A stretch of DNA of 64,000 nucleotides, taken from assembly GCA_046160485.1 (NCBI GenBank), contig JBJXGV010000075.1:1-64000 (forward strand). Direction: 5' to 3'. The DNA comes from JBJXGV01 sp046160485. Its GTDB lineage: Bacteria; Orphanbacterota; Orphanbacteria; JBJXGV01. The notes below the pieces were generated by a model. It worked only from the letters and a program-made list of their open reading frames with translations, was not told where the DNA came from and searched no databases. Below are positions 8,668 to 17,531 of this stretch, piece by piece. Made by a program: the position numbers and the translations under genes. The number at the start of each line of letters is the position of its first letter. Position 1 is the stretch's first letter.

Positions 8668-9704
8668 GAGGCGCGCGCGCCGCGCTCGGGGGCGGCGTGC
8701 ACGCGTCGGTGTTCGCCGTCGCTCTCGCGCTCGCTCTCGCGGCATTCAACGCGGGCTGCGGCGGCGGCGACACGAACGCACCGCCGCTCGACGCGCCCGC
8801 CGGCCCGCTCACCGGCGTTTCGCTCTCGCCGCGCAGTTTCACGCTCGACGGCATCAGCGATTTCATCGCGCGCGCGCGCGAAGCGGGCACCGTCGTGAGC
8901 TGGGCGGGCGCGTGGTCCGAACTCGACGTCGCTGGCGCTGCGCCGGCGGTCGTCGCGGCGATCGCGCGCGGCGAGGGCTTCGTCCCGCTCGTCGAAACCG
9001 CGTTCTACAATCCGGCAACGGAGCGGCTCATCCTGCCGCTTTCGCCGCTCGTGCGGGCCGACTACAAGCGCCGCGCCGTCGCGTACGCCGACAGTGCGCA
9101 GCCGCGCTACCTCGCGCTCGGCATCGAGGTCAACCTCGTCGCCGATGTGCTCCCCGCCGACTTCGAGCTTTTCGTGGCGCTCTTCAATGAAACCTACGAC
9201 GCGATCAAGACGGTGTCTCCGTCGACGCAGGTGTTCACGATTTTTCAGCTCGAGCAGATGAAGGGCTTGCGCGGCGGACTTTTCGGCGGCACGAACGACA
9301 CGACTGCCGCGCGCTGGGATCTTCTCGATCGCTTCGCGAAATCGGATCTGGTCGGATTCACGACGTACCCCGGCCTCATCCACAAGAATCCGTCGGAGAT
9401 TCCGGCGGACTACTACGCGGAGATCGCGTCGCGCACGACGAAGCCGATCGCGTTCACCGAACTCGGCTGGCACGTGAGCGCGACGATTCCCGAGTGGGAG
9501 AGCGACGAAGCCGAGCAGGCCGCGTTCGTCGCGCGCTTCGCGGATCTGGCCGCGCCGCTCGGCAGCCAGACCGAGATGGTCATCTGGAGCTTTCTCTACG
9601 ACGCGGGACTGCCCGAGCCCTTCGTTGGCATGGGCCTGCGCCGCGATGACGGCAGCGCGCGGCCCGCATGGGACGCGTGGCTCGCGCAGATCGCGCAGCC
9701 GTGA
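8661..9704 (+). CDS. Lipoprotein with TIM-barrel, glycoside hydrolase-like domain
   Basis: About 347 residues. The GTG at 8661 overlaps the stop of the transporter gene; a second in-frame GTG at 8697 is possible but would give a leader without positive charge. A lipobox ends at about residue 31 (FNAGC). The mature part reads like an (alpha/beta)8 barrel: short strands such as TVVSWAGAWSEL, FVPLVETAFYN, RYLALGIEVNL, STQVFTIFQLEQ, LVGFTTYP and PIAFTELGWH. The Glu residues in GIEVN and FTELGW sit where acid/base and nucleophile residues lie in clan GH-A enzymes. Whether it hydrolyses a glycan or only keeps the fold is unknown. Probably co-transcribed with the transporter. Confidence 0.7.
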   Translation: MVRGARAALGGGVHASVFAVALALALAAFNAGCGGGDTNAPPLDAPAGPLTGVSLSPRSFTLDGISDFIARAREAGTVVSWAGAWSELDVAGAAPAVVAAIARGEGFVPLVETAFYNPATERLILPLSPLVRADYKRRAVAYADSAQPRYLALGIEVNLVADVLPADFELFVALFNETYDAIKTVSPSTQVFTIFQLEQMKGLRGGLFGGTNDTTAARWDLLDRFAKSDLVGFTTYPGLIHKNPSEIPADYYAEIASRTTKPIAFTELGWHVSATIPEWESDEAEQAAFVARFADLAAPLGSQTEMVIWSFLYDAGLPEPFVGMGLRRDDGSARPAWDAWLAQIAQP

Positions 9705-9709
9705 ACGCG

Positions 9710-10702
9710 ATGCGTGGCGCGCGTGCGGCGTCGCGCGCCCGATCGCGGCGCGCCGGCGCGGCGCTCGCCGCGATCTCCGCGCTCGGGCTGATCTGCGCGG
9801 CGCTCGCCGGATGCGGCGACGACAACAACCCTGTCGCGGTACCGCCCGACCCCGACAGCGCGCCGCTCTTCGTCGAGGAATGGCGCGACCCGCAATTCGC
9901 GCTCGATGTCGCGGTCGCGCTCGACGGCACGCGGTTTTGCATCGACGCGATCGGTTCGCGGGTGCGAATCGAATCGAACGAGGGTGACAGCCTGACGAGC
10001 TGGAGCGTCCCCGGCTACGACGACAGCGACTACTGCCTCGCGCTGCGCATCGCCGCCGGGATCGACGAGCACATCTACGTGTCGGACGCGTGCTCCGACC
10101 GCGTCGCGAAGCTGACGCGGGCCGGCCGCGTTGTCGCCGCGTGGGGATCGTCGGGCGCGGCCGACGGCGAGTTCGACAGTCCGGGCGGCATCGCCGTCGA
10201 TCGCTTCGGCAACGTGTACGTCGCCGATCGGAATAACCACCGTGTTCAAAAATTCGATTCGGATGGCCGATGGATCCTCAGTTTCGGCGCGCCGGGAAGA
10301 GGCAGCGGCGAATTCAACGAACCGACCGCGGTTGCGGTCGGGCCCAACTCCACGATCCACGTCCTCGATCGAGGGAACCGGCGCGTCCAGGTATTCACAA
10401 GCCGCGGCGCGTTTCTCGAGTCGTGGGGACAGGCAGGCTACGGGCTGAATGATTTCTGGCGCCCGGAAGGAATTGCGGTCGATCGGTTCGGCTTCGTTTA
10501 CGTGACCGACGACTTCACCGACCTCGTGAAGAAGTTTTCGCCAGACGGGGAGCTGCGCGCCGTCTGGGGAGGTGAAGGGTCGGAGCCAGGCCAGTTCAAC
10601 GGGCCGCGCGGCATCGCGGCCGGATGGTACGACGACGTCTTCGTCGCGGATCTCTGGAACGGCCGCGTGCAGGTTTTTCGGTATCCGCAATCGAAGCAGT
10701 GA
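9710..10702 (+). CDS. NHL-repeat beta-propeller lipoprotein
   Basis: About 330 residues from ATG 9710. A GTG at 9701 overlapping the previous stop is an alternative start. An Arg-rich N-terminus, a hydrophobic stretch and LAGC at about residue 35 make a clear lipoprotein signal. The body has at least five NHL-type repeats with the pattern GEFDSPGGIAVDRFGNVYVADRNNHRVQKF, spaced 45-50 residues, which form a beta-propeller in known family members. NHL propellers usually act as binding scaffolds. It follows the TIM-barrel lipoprotein with an overlap or very short gap, so the two are likely co-expressed. Confidence 0.85.
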   Translation: MRGARAASRARSRRAGAALAAISALGLICAALAGCGDDNNPVAVPPDPDSAPLFVEEWRDPQFALDVAVALDGTRFCIDAIGSRVRIESNEGDSLTSWSVPGYDDSDYCLALRIAAGIDEHIYVSDACSDRVAKLTRAGRVVAAWGSSGAADGEFDSPGGIAVDRFGNVYVADRNNHRVQKFDSDGRWILSFGAPGRGSGEFNEPTAVAVGPNSTIHVLDRGNRRVQVFTSRGAFLESWGQAGYGLNDFWRPEGIAVDRFGFVYVTDDFTDLVKKFSPDGELRAVWGGEGSEPGQFNGPRGIAAGWYDDVFVADLWNGRVQVFRYPQSKQ

Positions 10703-10788
10703 GGGTGTAGACTCCGCAAGACCCCCGAACGACCGCAGTGCGCGCCGTAGTCACCTCGGTTCTCCACACACACGAGGAGGGTTTCGTC

Positions 10789-12249
10789 ATGCGTAGCCTT
10801 GGTGTCACTCTTGCGGCGCCCGCATTGCGCAGCGCCACGCTTCTCACGCTCGCGATCGTCGCGCTCTGTCTCGCCGCCACGCATGAGCCCGTGCGCGCCG
10901 GAGCGGCCTTCAACCTCGAGGAGGCCGACGCGAACTCGTCGACGAACACGGGCCAGTTCAACTCGATTGCGCTCGACTCGCAGGGAAATCCGCACGTGAG
11001 TTACCTCGAGCTGATCAGCGCCAATCTCCGCTATGCCACGAAGCAGGGCGGTGCGTGGGTCGTGGAAGTGGCCGACGGCTCGCCGAACAGCGTCGGATGG
11101 CATTCGGCGATCGCCGTCGACGCGACCGATGAACCGCACATCGCGTATCAGGACCAAACGACGATCGATCTGAAGTACGCCACGCGGGCGAGTGGTGCGT
11201 GGACAACCGAAACGGTCGACGGGGGCCCGGCGCCGGCGAGCGTGGGCGAGTACGTGTCGATCGCTCTCGACGCGCAAGGCGATCCGCACATTAGCTACGT
11301 GGATCTCTACAACGGCAATCTGAAGTATGCGACGAAGTCGGGGGGTGCCTGGACGATCGAGACGGCGGACGCGACGCCGTGGAACGTCGGCTACTGGAAT
11401 GACATCGCGCTCGACAGCAACGGCAACCCGCACATCAGTCACCACGATCTGGCGATGGGCAACCTCAAGTATGCGCGCCGTGTCGGCGGCGCCTGGATCA
11501 ACGAGACGGTTCGCGATACGCCCGACGCGGAAGGTTGGCATTCCTCGATCGCGATCGACGGACTCAGCAATGTGCACATCAGCTTCTACAACTACGGCGA
11601 TCCGAACGAGGAGTTCCCGACCGCTGGGAATCTCGAGTATGCCGTGCGGGTGAATGGTGCATGGACCTTCGAGACGGCGGACGCGTCGCCGAACGATGTC
11701 GGCAGCGGGAGCGCGATCGCGCTCGACGCGACGAACGTCCCGCACGTTGCGTACTTCGATGCGACACTCCTCGACGTGAACTACGCGCGTCGCGCGCCTG
11801 CGGGTTGGGAGATCGGTGTCGTCGACGGTTCGTCGAACTTCACCGGGCAATTCGTTTCGATCGCGGTCGACGCAGCGAGCCGCCCTCACGTGAGCTATTT
11901 CGATCTGACGAAGGCTGATTTGCGCTATGCCGTCGGTGCGGGCGCGACGGGCGTGGCGCCGGCACTCGATGCGGACCGCTTCGTGCGCGTTTTGCCGAAT
12001 CCGGCGCGCGGCGACAGAGTCGAGATCACGTTTCGAGTCGGCGACGCCCTCGACGCCGACGTTGCGATCTACGACGTGACGGGGCGGCGGGTGAAGTCGA
12101 TCGCGCCGGGCGCGCGGCTCGCGGGCGTGCGCTCCATCACGTGGGACGGTCGCGCGGCGAGCGGTGAGATCGTCGGCGCCGGCGTCTACTTCGTGCGCGT
12201 GTCGAGCGGCGCGCGATCCGAAACGGAGCGCCTGACGATTCTTCGCTGA
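10789..12249 (+). CDS. Secreted seven-bladed beta-propeller with FlgD-like tail
   Basis: About 486 residues. GAGGAGG lies eight bases before the ATG at MRSLGVTL, which rules out the longer frame. A signal peptide ends near residue 38 (VRAGA). The next 350 residues hold seven repeats of about 45-50 residues, each with a variant of SIALDSQGNPHVSY, then LKYATKSGGAW, then an ET-D or E-D pair; this periodicity fits a seven-bladed propeller. The last 90 residues are a FlgD-like Ig domain (RVLPNPARG, VAIYDVTGRRV, ITWDGR, GAGVYFVRV), like the end of the first gene in the window. It is probably exported and surface-associated. The ligand is unknown. Confidence 0.85.
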   Translation: MRSLGVTLAAPALRSATLLTLAIVALCLAATHEPVRAGAAFNLEEADANSSTNTGQFNSIALDSQGNPHVSYLELISANLRYATKQGGAWVVEVADGSPNSVGWHSAIAVDATDEPHIAYQDQTTIDLKYATRASGAWTTETVDGGPAPASVGEYVSIALDAQGDPHISYVDLYNGNLKYATKSGGAWTIETADATPWNVGYWNDIALDSNGNPHISHHDLAMGNLKYARRVGGAWINETVRDTPDAEGWHSSIAIDGLSNVHISFYNYGDPNEEFPTAGNLEYAVRVNGAWTFETADASPNDVGSGSAIALDATNVPHVAYFDATLLDVNYARRAPAGWEIGVVDGSSNFTGQFVSIAVDAASRPHVSYFDLTKADLRYAVGAGATGVAPALDADRFVRVLPNPARGDRVEITFRVGDALDADVAIYDVTGRRVKSIAPGARLAGVRSITWDGRAASGEIVGAGVYFVRVSSGARSETERLTILR

Positions 12250-12285
12250 TCGGATGTGCGGAGCGCGCCGTCGCGCCTTCGCGCG

Positions 12286-13284
12286 CTAGTCGATAGTCGC
12301 GATGATTGCGACCTCGTGCGCGGCACCGTCGGGGGAGTGCGCGACGAGCGTTGCGCTTGCCGCGGCGGCGTCGCGGCGGACGATCGCGAGCGCGGCGCGC
12401 CGGCCGGCCTCCGCGATCGGCGCGACGCTCGTAACGCGGCCGACCTCCTTCGCGTCGAGCGACAGTTCCGTGCCGGGCGCGATGAACGCGTTTTCCCCGA
12501 TCGACGCGCGCGCGAGCACGCGATGCATCTTTCCGATGTGATGAATCCGCGAGAGCGTCTCTTGTCCCACGTAGCAGCCTTTCGTCACCGAGACCGCGCT
12601 TCCGAGGCCCGCTTCGCCGGGGAAGTACTCATCGGTGGCTTCGCGGCCCCATGCGGGGCGGCCGGCGGCGATGCGCAGCGTTTCGCGCGCGTCGGCGCCG
12701 CACTCGACGAGTCCGAACGCGCCGCCCGCTTCGAGAAGCCGCGCGCGCAACGCCGCCGCGCCTGCCGCCGCGACCCAGAGATCGAAGCCGCTCGTCCGAA
12801 AGCGGTCGTGCGCGAGAACGATCACACGCGCCTCGGGCTGGTCGCTCTCGGCGAGCGTGAAGTTCGACGTGGGGATCGCGATCGTCGCGTCGTGCGGCGC
12901 GACGATCGCACGCACCACATCGCCCGCACGCGGCCCCTGCACCGCGAAGATTGCCCACGCGTCCGACACGTTCACGATCTCCGCGTCTTCCGTGATGAGG
13001 AACTTGTTGAGCGTGTCAGCGACGATCTGGGCGCGCGCGGGCGGCGTCTCGATGAGGATCGACTCGCGGCATTTGAGCAGGAGTAGGTTCGCGATCATCT
13101 TCGCTTTCGCGGTGACGAGCGCCGATCGCTGCGCGGCGCCTTCCGCGAGCGCGACGACATCCGACGTCAGCATTCCTTGTAGGAACGCGACACGTTCGCC
13201 GCCCGTCGCGGCAACCTTGCCGCGCGTGGTGTAGTCGAAGAGGCCTGCCGTCTCGCGCGTGGCGCGGAGTTCGTGCGCGCTCAC
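12286..13284 (-). CDS. ygfZ: YgfZ/GcvT-type folate-binding protein
   Basis: 332 residues from a GTG that overlaps the stop of the upstream gene (GTGA). The signature KGCYVGQETLSRIHHIGKMHR (around residue 230), with the invariant Cys of the K-G-C-Y-x-G-Q-E motif, identifies the YgfZ/IBA57 branch of the GcvT fold. In characterised relatives this tetrahydrofolate-binding protein helps assemble or repair certain iron-sulfur enzymes, and the Cys is essential. It is the last gene of a five-gene minus-strand operon with the GlmL-like ATPase. That pairing hints that the operon supports a radical or Fe-S enzyme encoded elsewhere, but this is inference. Confidence 0.9.
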   Translation of the reverse strand: MSAHELRATRETAGLFDYTTRGKVAATGGERVAFLQGMLTSDVVALAEGAAQRSALVTAKAKMIANLLLLKCRESILIETPPARAQIVADTLNKFLITEDAEIVNVSDAWAIFAVQGPRAGDVVRAIVAPHDATIAIPTSNFTLAESDQPEARVIVLAHDRFRTSGFDLWVAAAGAAALRARLLEAGGAFGLVECGADARETLRIAAGRPAWGREATDEYFPGEAGLGSAVSVTKGCYVGQETLSRIHHIGKMHRVLARASIGENAFIAPGTELSLDAKEVGRVTSVAPIAEAGRRAALAIVRRDAAAASATLVAHSPDGAAHEVAIIATID

Positions 13285-14399
13285 TCTTCCACCATCTCGA
13301 CGTTCGCGCGCGGCAGCGTGATCTCGGCGCCGTCGTCGAGCCGCACCGTCACCACGCGTACGCGCGCCTCGGTTTCGATCTCGCGCAGCTCGTGCGGCAG
13401 CGCCGTGACGACTCCGAGGCGTCCGAACCACGGCTCGCGAATCGTGCGCACCGCGCTGCCGACGCTCATGGGGCCGCTTCGCGCTTCGCCGCGCGCGTTC
13501 TCCGCCGGCGCGCCCGGCACGATGATCTCCGGCCGCATGACGCCCGCGCGAATCTGCGTCGCGCCGTTCACCGACGCGCGCATTCCCGCGCAGCGCGCGA
13601 AGAGCGCGAACGTCCGCTCCGCCATCGCCAGCTCCCCGAATCCTTCCGTGATGATCAGCGTGATCCCCTTCTCTTCGTGGCCCGTGATCGCAACCCCGAT
13701 ATCGTAACCGAGGAACGCCATGAGGTCCGATGCGGAGATGCTCCCCGCGACGACGGCGCGCGCGCGCGCGCCGACCGCCTTCGCGAGCGCCCCGTGCGTG
13801 ACGGCCGATCCGCCGACGAGGATCTTCCCCGCGAGATCGCCCGTGACGCGCGCGTCCGTGAGCGCGTCGCGCGGCGCGTCGCACGCCAGGCGAATCTCGC
13901 CGCACGCCTCGCCGCCGATGCCGAAGATGCCCTGCACGAACGCGCCCTCCGTGCGCATGACGACGCCCTCGCCCGGCAGGATGCTCTCGACGACGCCGTC
14001 GACGTACGCGTTCACTTCGACGGGCATCGGCGCCTCGCGAATGATCGCCTGCCCCGTGACGGCGGAGATCGATTCGATCGTTCCCGCGACGGGCGAGGCG
14101 CATCGCGACGAGAAGACGCCGAAGAACGACTTCGTCTGCGCGATGACTTCATCCTTCGCGACGTTATCGCCTTCCTTCTTGAGCATCGCCTCGCGAATGT
14201 CGTCTGGCGGAATGCCGAGGAGGCTTGCGACCTTCACGGTGTGCACGTTGCCGGGGAGCGCCGTGCGCGCGACGACATCCTCGGCGCGCAGCGCGCCGCC
14301 GGCGCGCGCGAGCACGTCGCCGCGCAGCGGAAGGCGTCGCACGCGCAGAACGCTGGCGTACGACGCGACGCGAAGCCCCGGTGTGTACGCGTGCGCCAT
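13281..14399 (-). CDS. Conserved protein with lipoyl-like hybrid motifs, GlmL partner
   Basis: 372 residues, no signal peptide. Residues roughly 70-190 contain barrel-sandwich (biotinyl/lipoyl-like) strands: EGDNVAKDEVIAQTKSF, SPVAGTIESISAVTGQAI and AYVDGVVESILPGEGVVM. There is no biotinylation MKM motif. The second half has GKILVGGSAVTHGAL and ITEGFGELAMAERTF, and the protein ends in a KOW/SH3-like patch (PWFGRLGVVTALPHELREIETEARVRV). I recall similar proteins encoded beside GlmL homologues, but no function is known to me. It overlaps the YgfZ gene by four bases, so the two are translationally coupled. Confidence 0.75.
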   Translation of the reverse strand: MAHAYTPGLRVASYASVLRVRRLPLRGDVLARAGGALRAEDVVARTALPGNVHTVKVASLLGIPPDDIREAMLKKEGDNVAKDEVIAQTKSFFGVFSSRCASPVAGTIESISAVTGQAIIREAPMPVEVNAYVDGVVESILPGEGVVMRTEGAFVQGIFGIGGEACGEIRLACDAPRDALTDARVTGDLAGKILVGGSAVTHGALAKAVGARARAVVAGSISASDLMAFLGYDIGVAITGHEEKGITLIITEGFGELAMAERTFALFARCAGMRASVNGATQIRAGVMRPEIIVPGAPAENARGEARSGPMSVGSAVRTIREPWFGRLGVVTALPHELREIETEARVRVVTVRLDDGAEITLPRANVEMVEE

Positions 14400-14444
14400 C
14401 GTCAGCTCCTCACGCGCGGCGCGAGCGTAGCGGCGTGCGGCACG

Positions 14445-16304
14445 TCAGTTCCTCGCGCCGAGACCGAGCGCGGCCGCCCACTCGGCGAGCTTTGCGACGC
14501 GGCGTGCGCGGTCTTCGGGCAGCGCGAACGGCCGGCGGCCGCGCGCGTCGACGATCACGCCGACGACACCTCCGCGAAGTGTCGCGCGCACCGGCTTTCC
14601 CTTCCCTTCGCCGAGATCGAGCGACTTCGCGGGGCGCAGCGTCGCCTCGACGGTTTCGCCGGCGCCGAGCGGCAGGACGGCGATGCTCCCGAACGCGATC
14701 TCGCGTTCCGGGAGCGGGGCGGCGCCGGCGTCACGCGCTCCGGCTCCGCTCGTCGCTTCGCTGCGCGGCGCCCACGAGATTGAAAGCGCCGTCGCGCCGT
14801 CTTTCGCCGCGCCGACCGGCGCGACGCACGTCCCGAGCGGAACGAGACAATCCTTCTCGAAGACATCCGTCGCGGCCTTTTCATACTCGGACGCGAGCAC
14901 GCCGAGCTGCGGCATCATGAAGATCGAATCGACGGCGAGCCGCGTGAGGCCTTCGGGGAGAAACGCGTCGATCAGCATCGCGGCCGCCTGCGCGCGCCGC
15001 GGCGCATGCGAGAGGACGCCGCCCGAGCCGATCAAGAGATTCAACGCGCCGAGATCGACGAGCGACTCGCCGCTTGCGCTCTGATCGAACGTGTCGGAGA
15101 TCGTACGCTCCTGCTGCACGCCCTTAAGCCCCACGGCGAGCGACTTGTGCTGCTCGAACGCCAGGCGCAGCGCTTCACGCGCGATCGCCTGCTCGACCGC
15201 GAGGTCCTCGCGCGTCTGGGGAATCGTCGTCGGCCGTATCATCTTGTTCTTGATCCGGTCGCGCAGCGCGCTTTCGTCGAGCGCGAACGGCACCCAGCGC
15301 AGAATGTTTTCGATCCCCGCTTCGGCGAGGACGTTCGACACGGAGTACGACATGCCGAGGTTCGCGGAGACGGTGCGATTGAAGACGCCGCCGAAATCGG
15401 AGAAGACGTCCGTTGTCGCGCCGCCGATGTCGACGCCGACGATGTTCTCGCGATCGCGCGCCGCGACGCGCTGAATGATCGCGCCGACCGCGGCGGGCGT
15501 CGGCATGATCGGAAGCGACGTCCACGTCATGAGCTTCCGATACCCCGGCGCCTGCGCCATCACATGCTCCATGAAGAGATCGTGAATCGTGGCGCGCGCG
15601 GGCGCGAGGTTCTCGCGTTCGAGAACGGGGCGAATGTTGTCGGTGACCACGAGCGACGTCTTCGCGCCGAGCCGCTCGCGCACGATCTGGCGCGCGTCGA
15701 CGTTGCCCGCGTAGATCACCGGAAGCTGGTAGCCGGCGCCGAGGCGCGCCGCCGGATTCGCCGCGGCCAACAACTCCGCCAACTCCGCGACATGCGACGT
15801 CGTTCCGCCGTCGATCCCTCCCGACAACAGAATCATGTCGGGCCGCAAATCGCGTAGCGCGCGGATCTTCTGATCGGCCGTGCGCCCGTCGTTCGATGCG
15901 AGCACACCCATCACGATTGCGCCCGCGCCGAGCGCTGCGCGTTGCGCGCTCTCGCCGCTCATCGCCTTCACGACGCCGCCGACCATCATCTGCAAGCCGC
16001 CGCCCGCCGACGACGTCGAAAGAAAAACGTCGACGCCGGCGCCGTCTTCCTCCGGAACGATGATGCGCTCGCCGTCGAGAATGCGCCGCCCCGAGAGTTC
16101 CTCCACCTCGAGGATCGCGTTGAGGACGCCGCGCGTGACGTCTTCGAACGGCGCCTCGACCGTCGTCGGCGCTTCCCCGCGCACGATGAGCCGGTACTCG
16201 TCGCCGACCTTCTGAATGAGAATCGCCTTCGTCGTCGTCGAGCCGCAGTCGGTCGCGAGCACGGAGCGGATCTCGCGCGGGCGCGGGCGCGTCGCGTCGC
16301 TCAT
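14445..16304 (-). CDS. Glutamate mutase L (MutL/GlmL) family ATPase
   Basis: 619 residues, longer than the roughly 460 of classical GlmL because of a C-terminal beta-domain after about residue 480. It has an ASKHA-type ATPase fold: phosphate-1 motif DCGSTTTKAILI at 19-30, a second GVDIGGATTDVFS at about 290-302, and LLSGGIDGG at about 159. The family includes the accessory protein of adenosylcobalamin-dependent glutamate mutase, thought to be a chaperone or reactivase. No mutase gene lies in this window, so the client enzyme must be elsewhere or differ from glutamate mutase. It overlaps the upstream 107-residue gene by four bases. Confidence 0.85.
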   Translation of the reverse strand: MSDATRPRPREIRSVLATDCGSTTTKAILIQKVGDEYRLIVRGEAPTTVEAPFEDVTRGVLNAILEVEELSGRRILDGERIIVPEEDGAGVDVFLSTSSAGGGLQMMVGGVVKAMSGESAQRAALGAGAIVMGVLASNDGRTADQKIRALRDLRPDMILLSGGIDGGTTSHVAELAELLAAANPAARLGAGYQLPVIYAGNVDARQIVRERLGAKTSLVVTDNIRPVLERENLAPARATIHDLFMEHVMAQAPGYRKLMTWTSLPIMPTPAAVGAIIQRVAARDRENIVGVDIGGATTDVFSDFGGVFNRTVSANLGMSYSVSNVLAEAGIENILRWVPFALDESALRDRIKNKMIRPTTIPQTREDLAVEQAIAREALRLAFEQHKSLAVGLKGVQQERTISDTFDQSASGESLVDLGALNLLIGSGGVLSHAPRRAQAAAMLIDAFLPEGLTRLAVDSIFMMPQLGVLASEYEKAATDVFEKDCLVPLGTCVAPVGAAKDGATALSISWAPRSEATSGAGARDAGAAPLPEREIAFGSIAVLPLGAGETVEATLRPAKSLDLGEGKGKPVRATLRGGVVGVIVDARGRRPFALPEDRARRVAKLAEWAAALGLGARN

Positions 16305-16624
16305 GGCTTCGCGCGCTTGCGCGCGGCGCGCGCCTCGTCGTCGAGCGCTTCGATGCGCACGAGCAGCCGCTCGATGTTGTCACGATTTTCGAGCGCGCGC
16401 GCCAGCCGCGAGAACTGCGTCGCGTCGAAGAGCGTGCGGACGAACGGCTCCAGGAAATGCAGCGCTTGGCTGCCGAGGAAGGAGAGCGGTTTCGACGACT
16501 CGAGCATGAGAATCGCGGGCGCGGCCATCCCGCGCACGACGATCGCTCGCGCCACGGATTCGATCAGCTCGCGGTCGGCTTCGTTTTCGGCGGCGCGATC
16601 CAGCGGACCTCTCCGTTCCGGCAT
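16301..16624 (-). CDS. Small conserved hypothetical protein in GlmL operon
   Basis: 107 residues, mostly helical and soluble. It has a central hydrophobic segment (ARAIVVRGMAAPAILMLESSKPLSFLGSQ) followed by FLEPFVRTLFDATQFSRLARALENRDNIERLL. It lacks a signal peptide and catalytic motif. Its start lies inside the 3' end of the upstream membrane-protein gene (61-base overlap) and its stop overlaps the GlmL-like gene. Such tight packing suggests a real gene co-translated with its neighbours. The product could be an adaptor for the ATPase. No family name comes to mind. Confidence 0.65.
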   Translation of the reverse strand: MPERRGPLDRAAENEADRELIESVARAIVVRGMAAPAILMLESSKPLSFLGSQALHFLEPFVRTLFDATQFSRLARALENRDNIERLLVRIEALDDEARAARKRAKP

Positions 16625-17046
16625 CGTTCCGATAGCCTCCGTTCGAGTGCACCGACGACCGCATCGGTATTGCCGGCGAAGAGGAGACGCATCGCTCGAT
16701 ACGGTTCGAGCCAGCTTCGCCGCGAGAACGGCGAGAGTGTTACGCCGCGCGCGTCGATGTAGACGCTTCGGATCTCATCCCAACGCCGGCGGCGCGCGAT
16801 TCCCGCGCGCATCGACGCTGCGCCTTCCGCGTCGACGCGAAACGACGTCGGCAAGAACCACGGCGCCAGCGCGCCCGCGAGAAACACGAGCGCAAGCGCG
16901 ACCGAGAACGGGTCGCGGAGCGCGAGCCAGATGCCTGCGAGGACGGCGCCGAGGAATGCGACGAGCGCCGCGGTGGCGCGCCGCCGCGCGCGCGCGGGGT
17001 GCGCGCGCCACTCGAGTCGGTTCGCATCCATTGCCGGGGTTTCCAT
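16564..17046 (-). CDS. Two-TM membrane protein with PH-like domain
   Basis: About 160 residues from ATG 17046 (METPAMDAN). A second ATG 15 bases inside is equally possible since neither has a strong ribosome site. Two hydrophobic segments (about 25-45 and 47-62) are followed by a soluble part with FRVDAEGAASMRAGIARRRRWDEIRSVYIDARGVTLSPFS, the strand pattern of bacterial PH-like (bPH) domains. It is the first gene of the five-gene operon that continues to the GlmL-like ATPase and YgfZ. Role unknown. Confidence 0.65.
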   Translation of the reverse strand: METPAMDANRLEWRAHPARARRRATAALVAFLGAVLAGIWLALRDPFSVALALVFLAGALAPWFLPTSFRVDAEGAASMRAGIARRRRWDEIRSVYIDARGVTLSPFSRRSWLEPYRAMRLLFAGNTDAVVGALERRLSERCRNGEVRWIAPPKTKPTAS

Positions 17047-17531
17047 GATGGGTGGCGCCCATATTGGCCCCCCGTTCGCGGCGAAATCAAGACGCGATGT
17101 CGAGCCGTCCGCCCTCGCGTAACGGGCGCACGCGGGACGTGCGGCGACGCCCACGCCTCGCCCCGATTGTGGCGCGCAAGTCGGTATCGCGTGTTTGTGC
17201 CGCCACGAACCGCGCCCGTCCAGCCGGCGACTCGCGCACCGCACGCGGCGGTCGTTGTTACGCCGCATCGTCTTACGCGAATCCCGCAGCGCCGCTCCGC
17301 GAGGCACGCACCGTGCAATGGGTTGCCGCGGGTCGAATGGTCGCTGCTCGTAAGTCGCGGATTCGGAGGAAGGACAACGGGGTCCGCATCCCGTGGCGAG
17401 CGATGTGGCGCCATTCGACCGGCATTATCCCGGACCGCGTCACGACCTCGAGAAATTTTTGAAGACGCGTCCGCGGTCCGGGTCTATCTTTTTCGGAATC
17501 CACAAACTTCCTCGAACCGGGACAAACGATC
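17047..17531. other. Intergenic region between divergent genes
   Basis: No gene is supported here; the open frames that cross it are arginine-rich shadows. Towards the right end the sequence becomes AT-richer. A weak promoter for the OmpA-like gene may lie at 17459-17490: TTGAAG, then TATCTT with non-optimal spacing of 20. No tRNA or repeat was seen. Confidence 0.4.

Noticed and set aside
7282..8745. Minus-strand open frame opposite the OPT transporter
   Set aside because: Charged, low-complexity translation with no ribosome site; a shadow of a real gene with clear family motifs.
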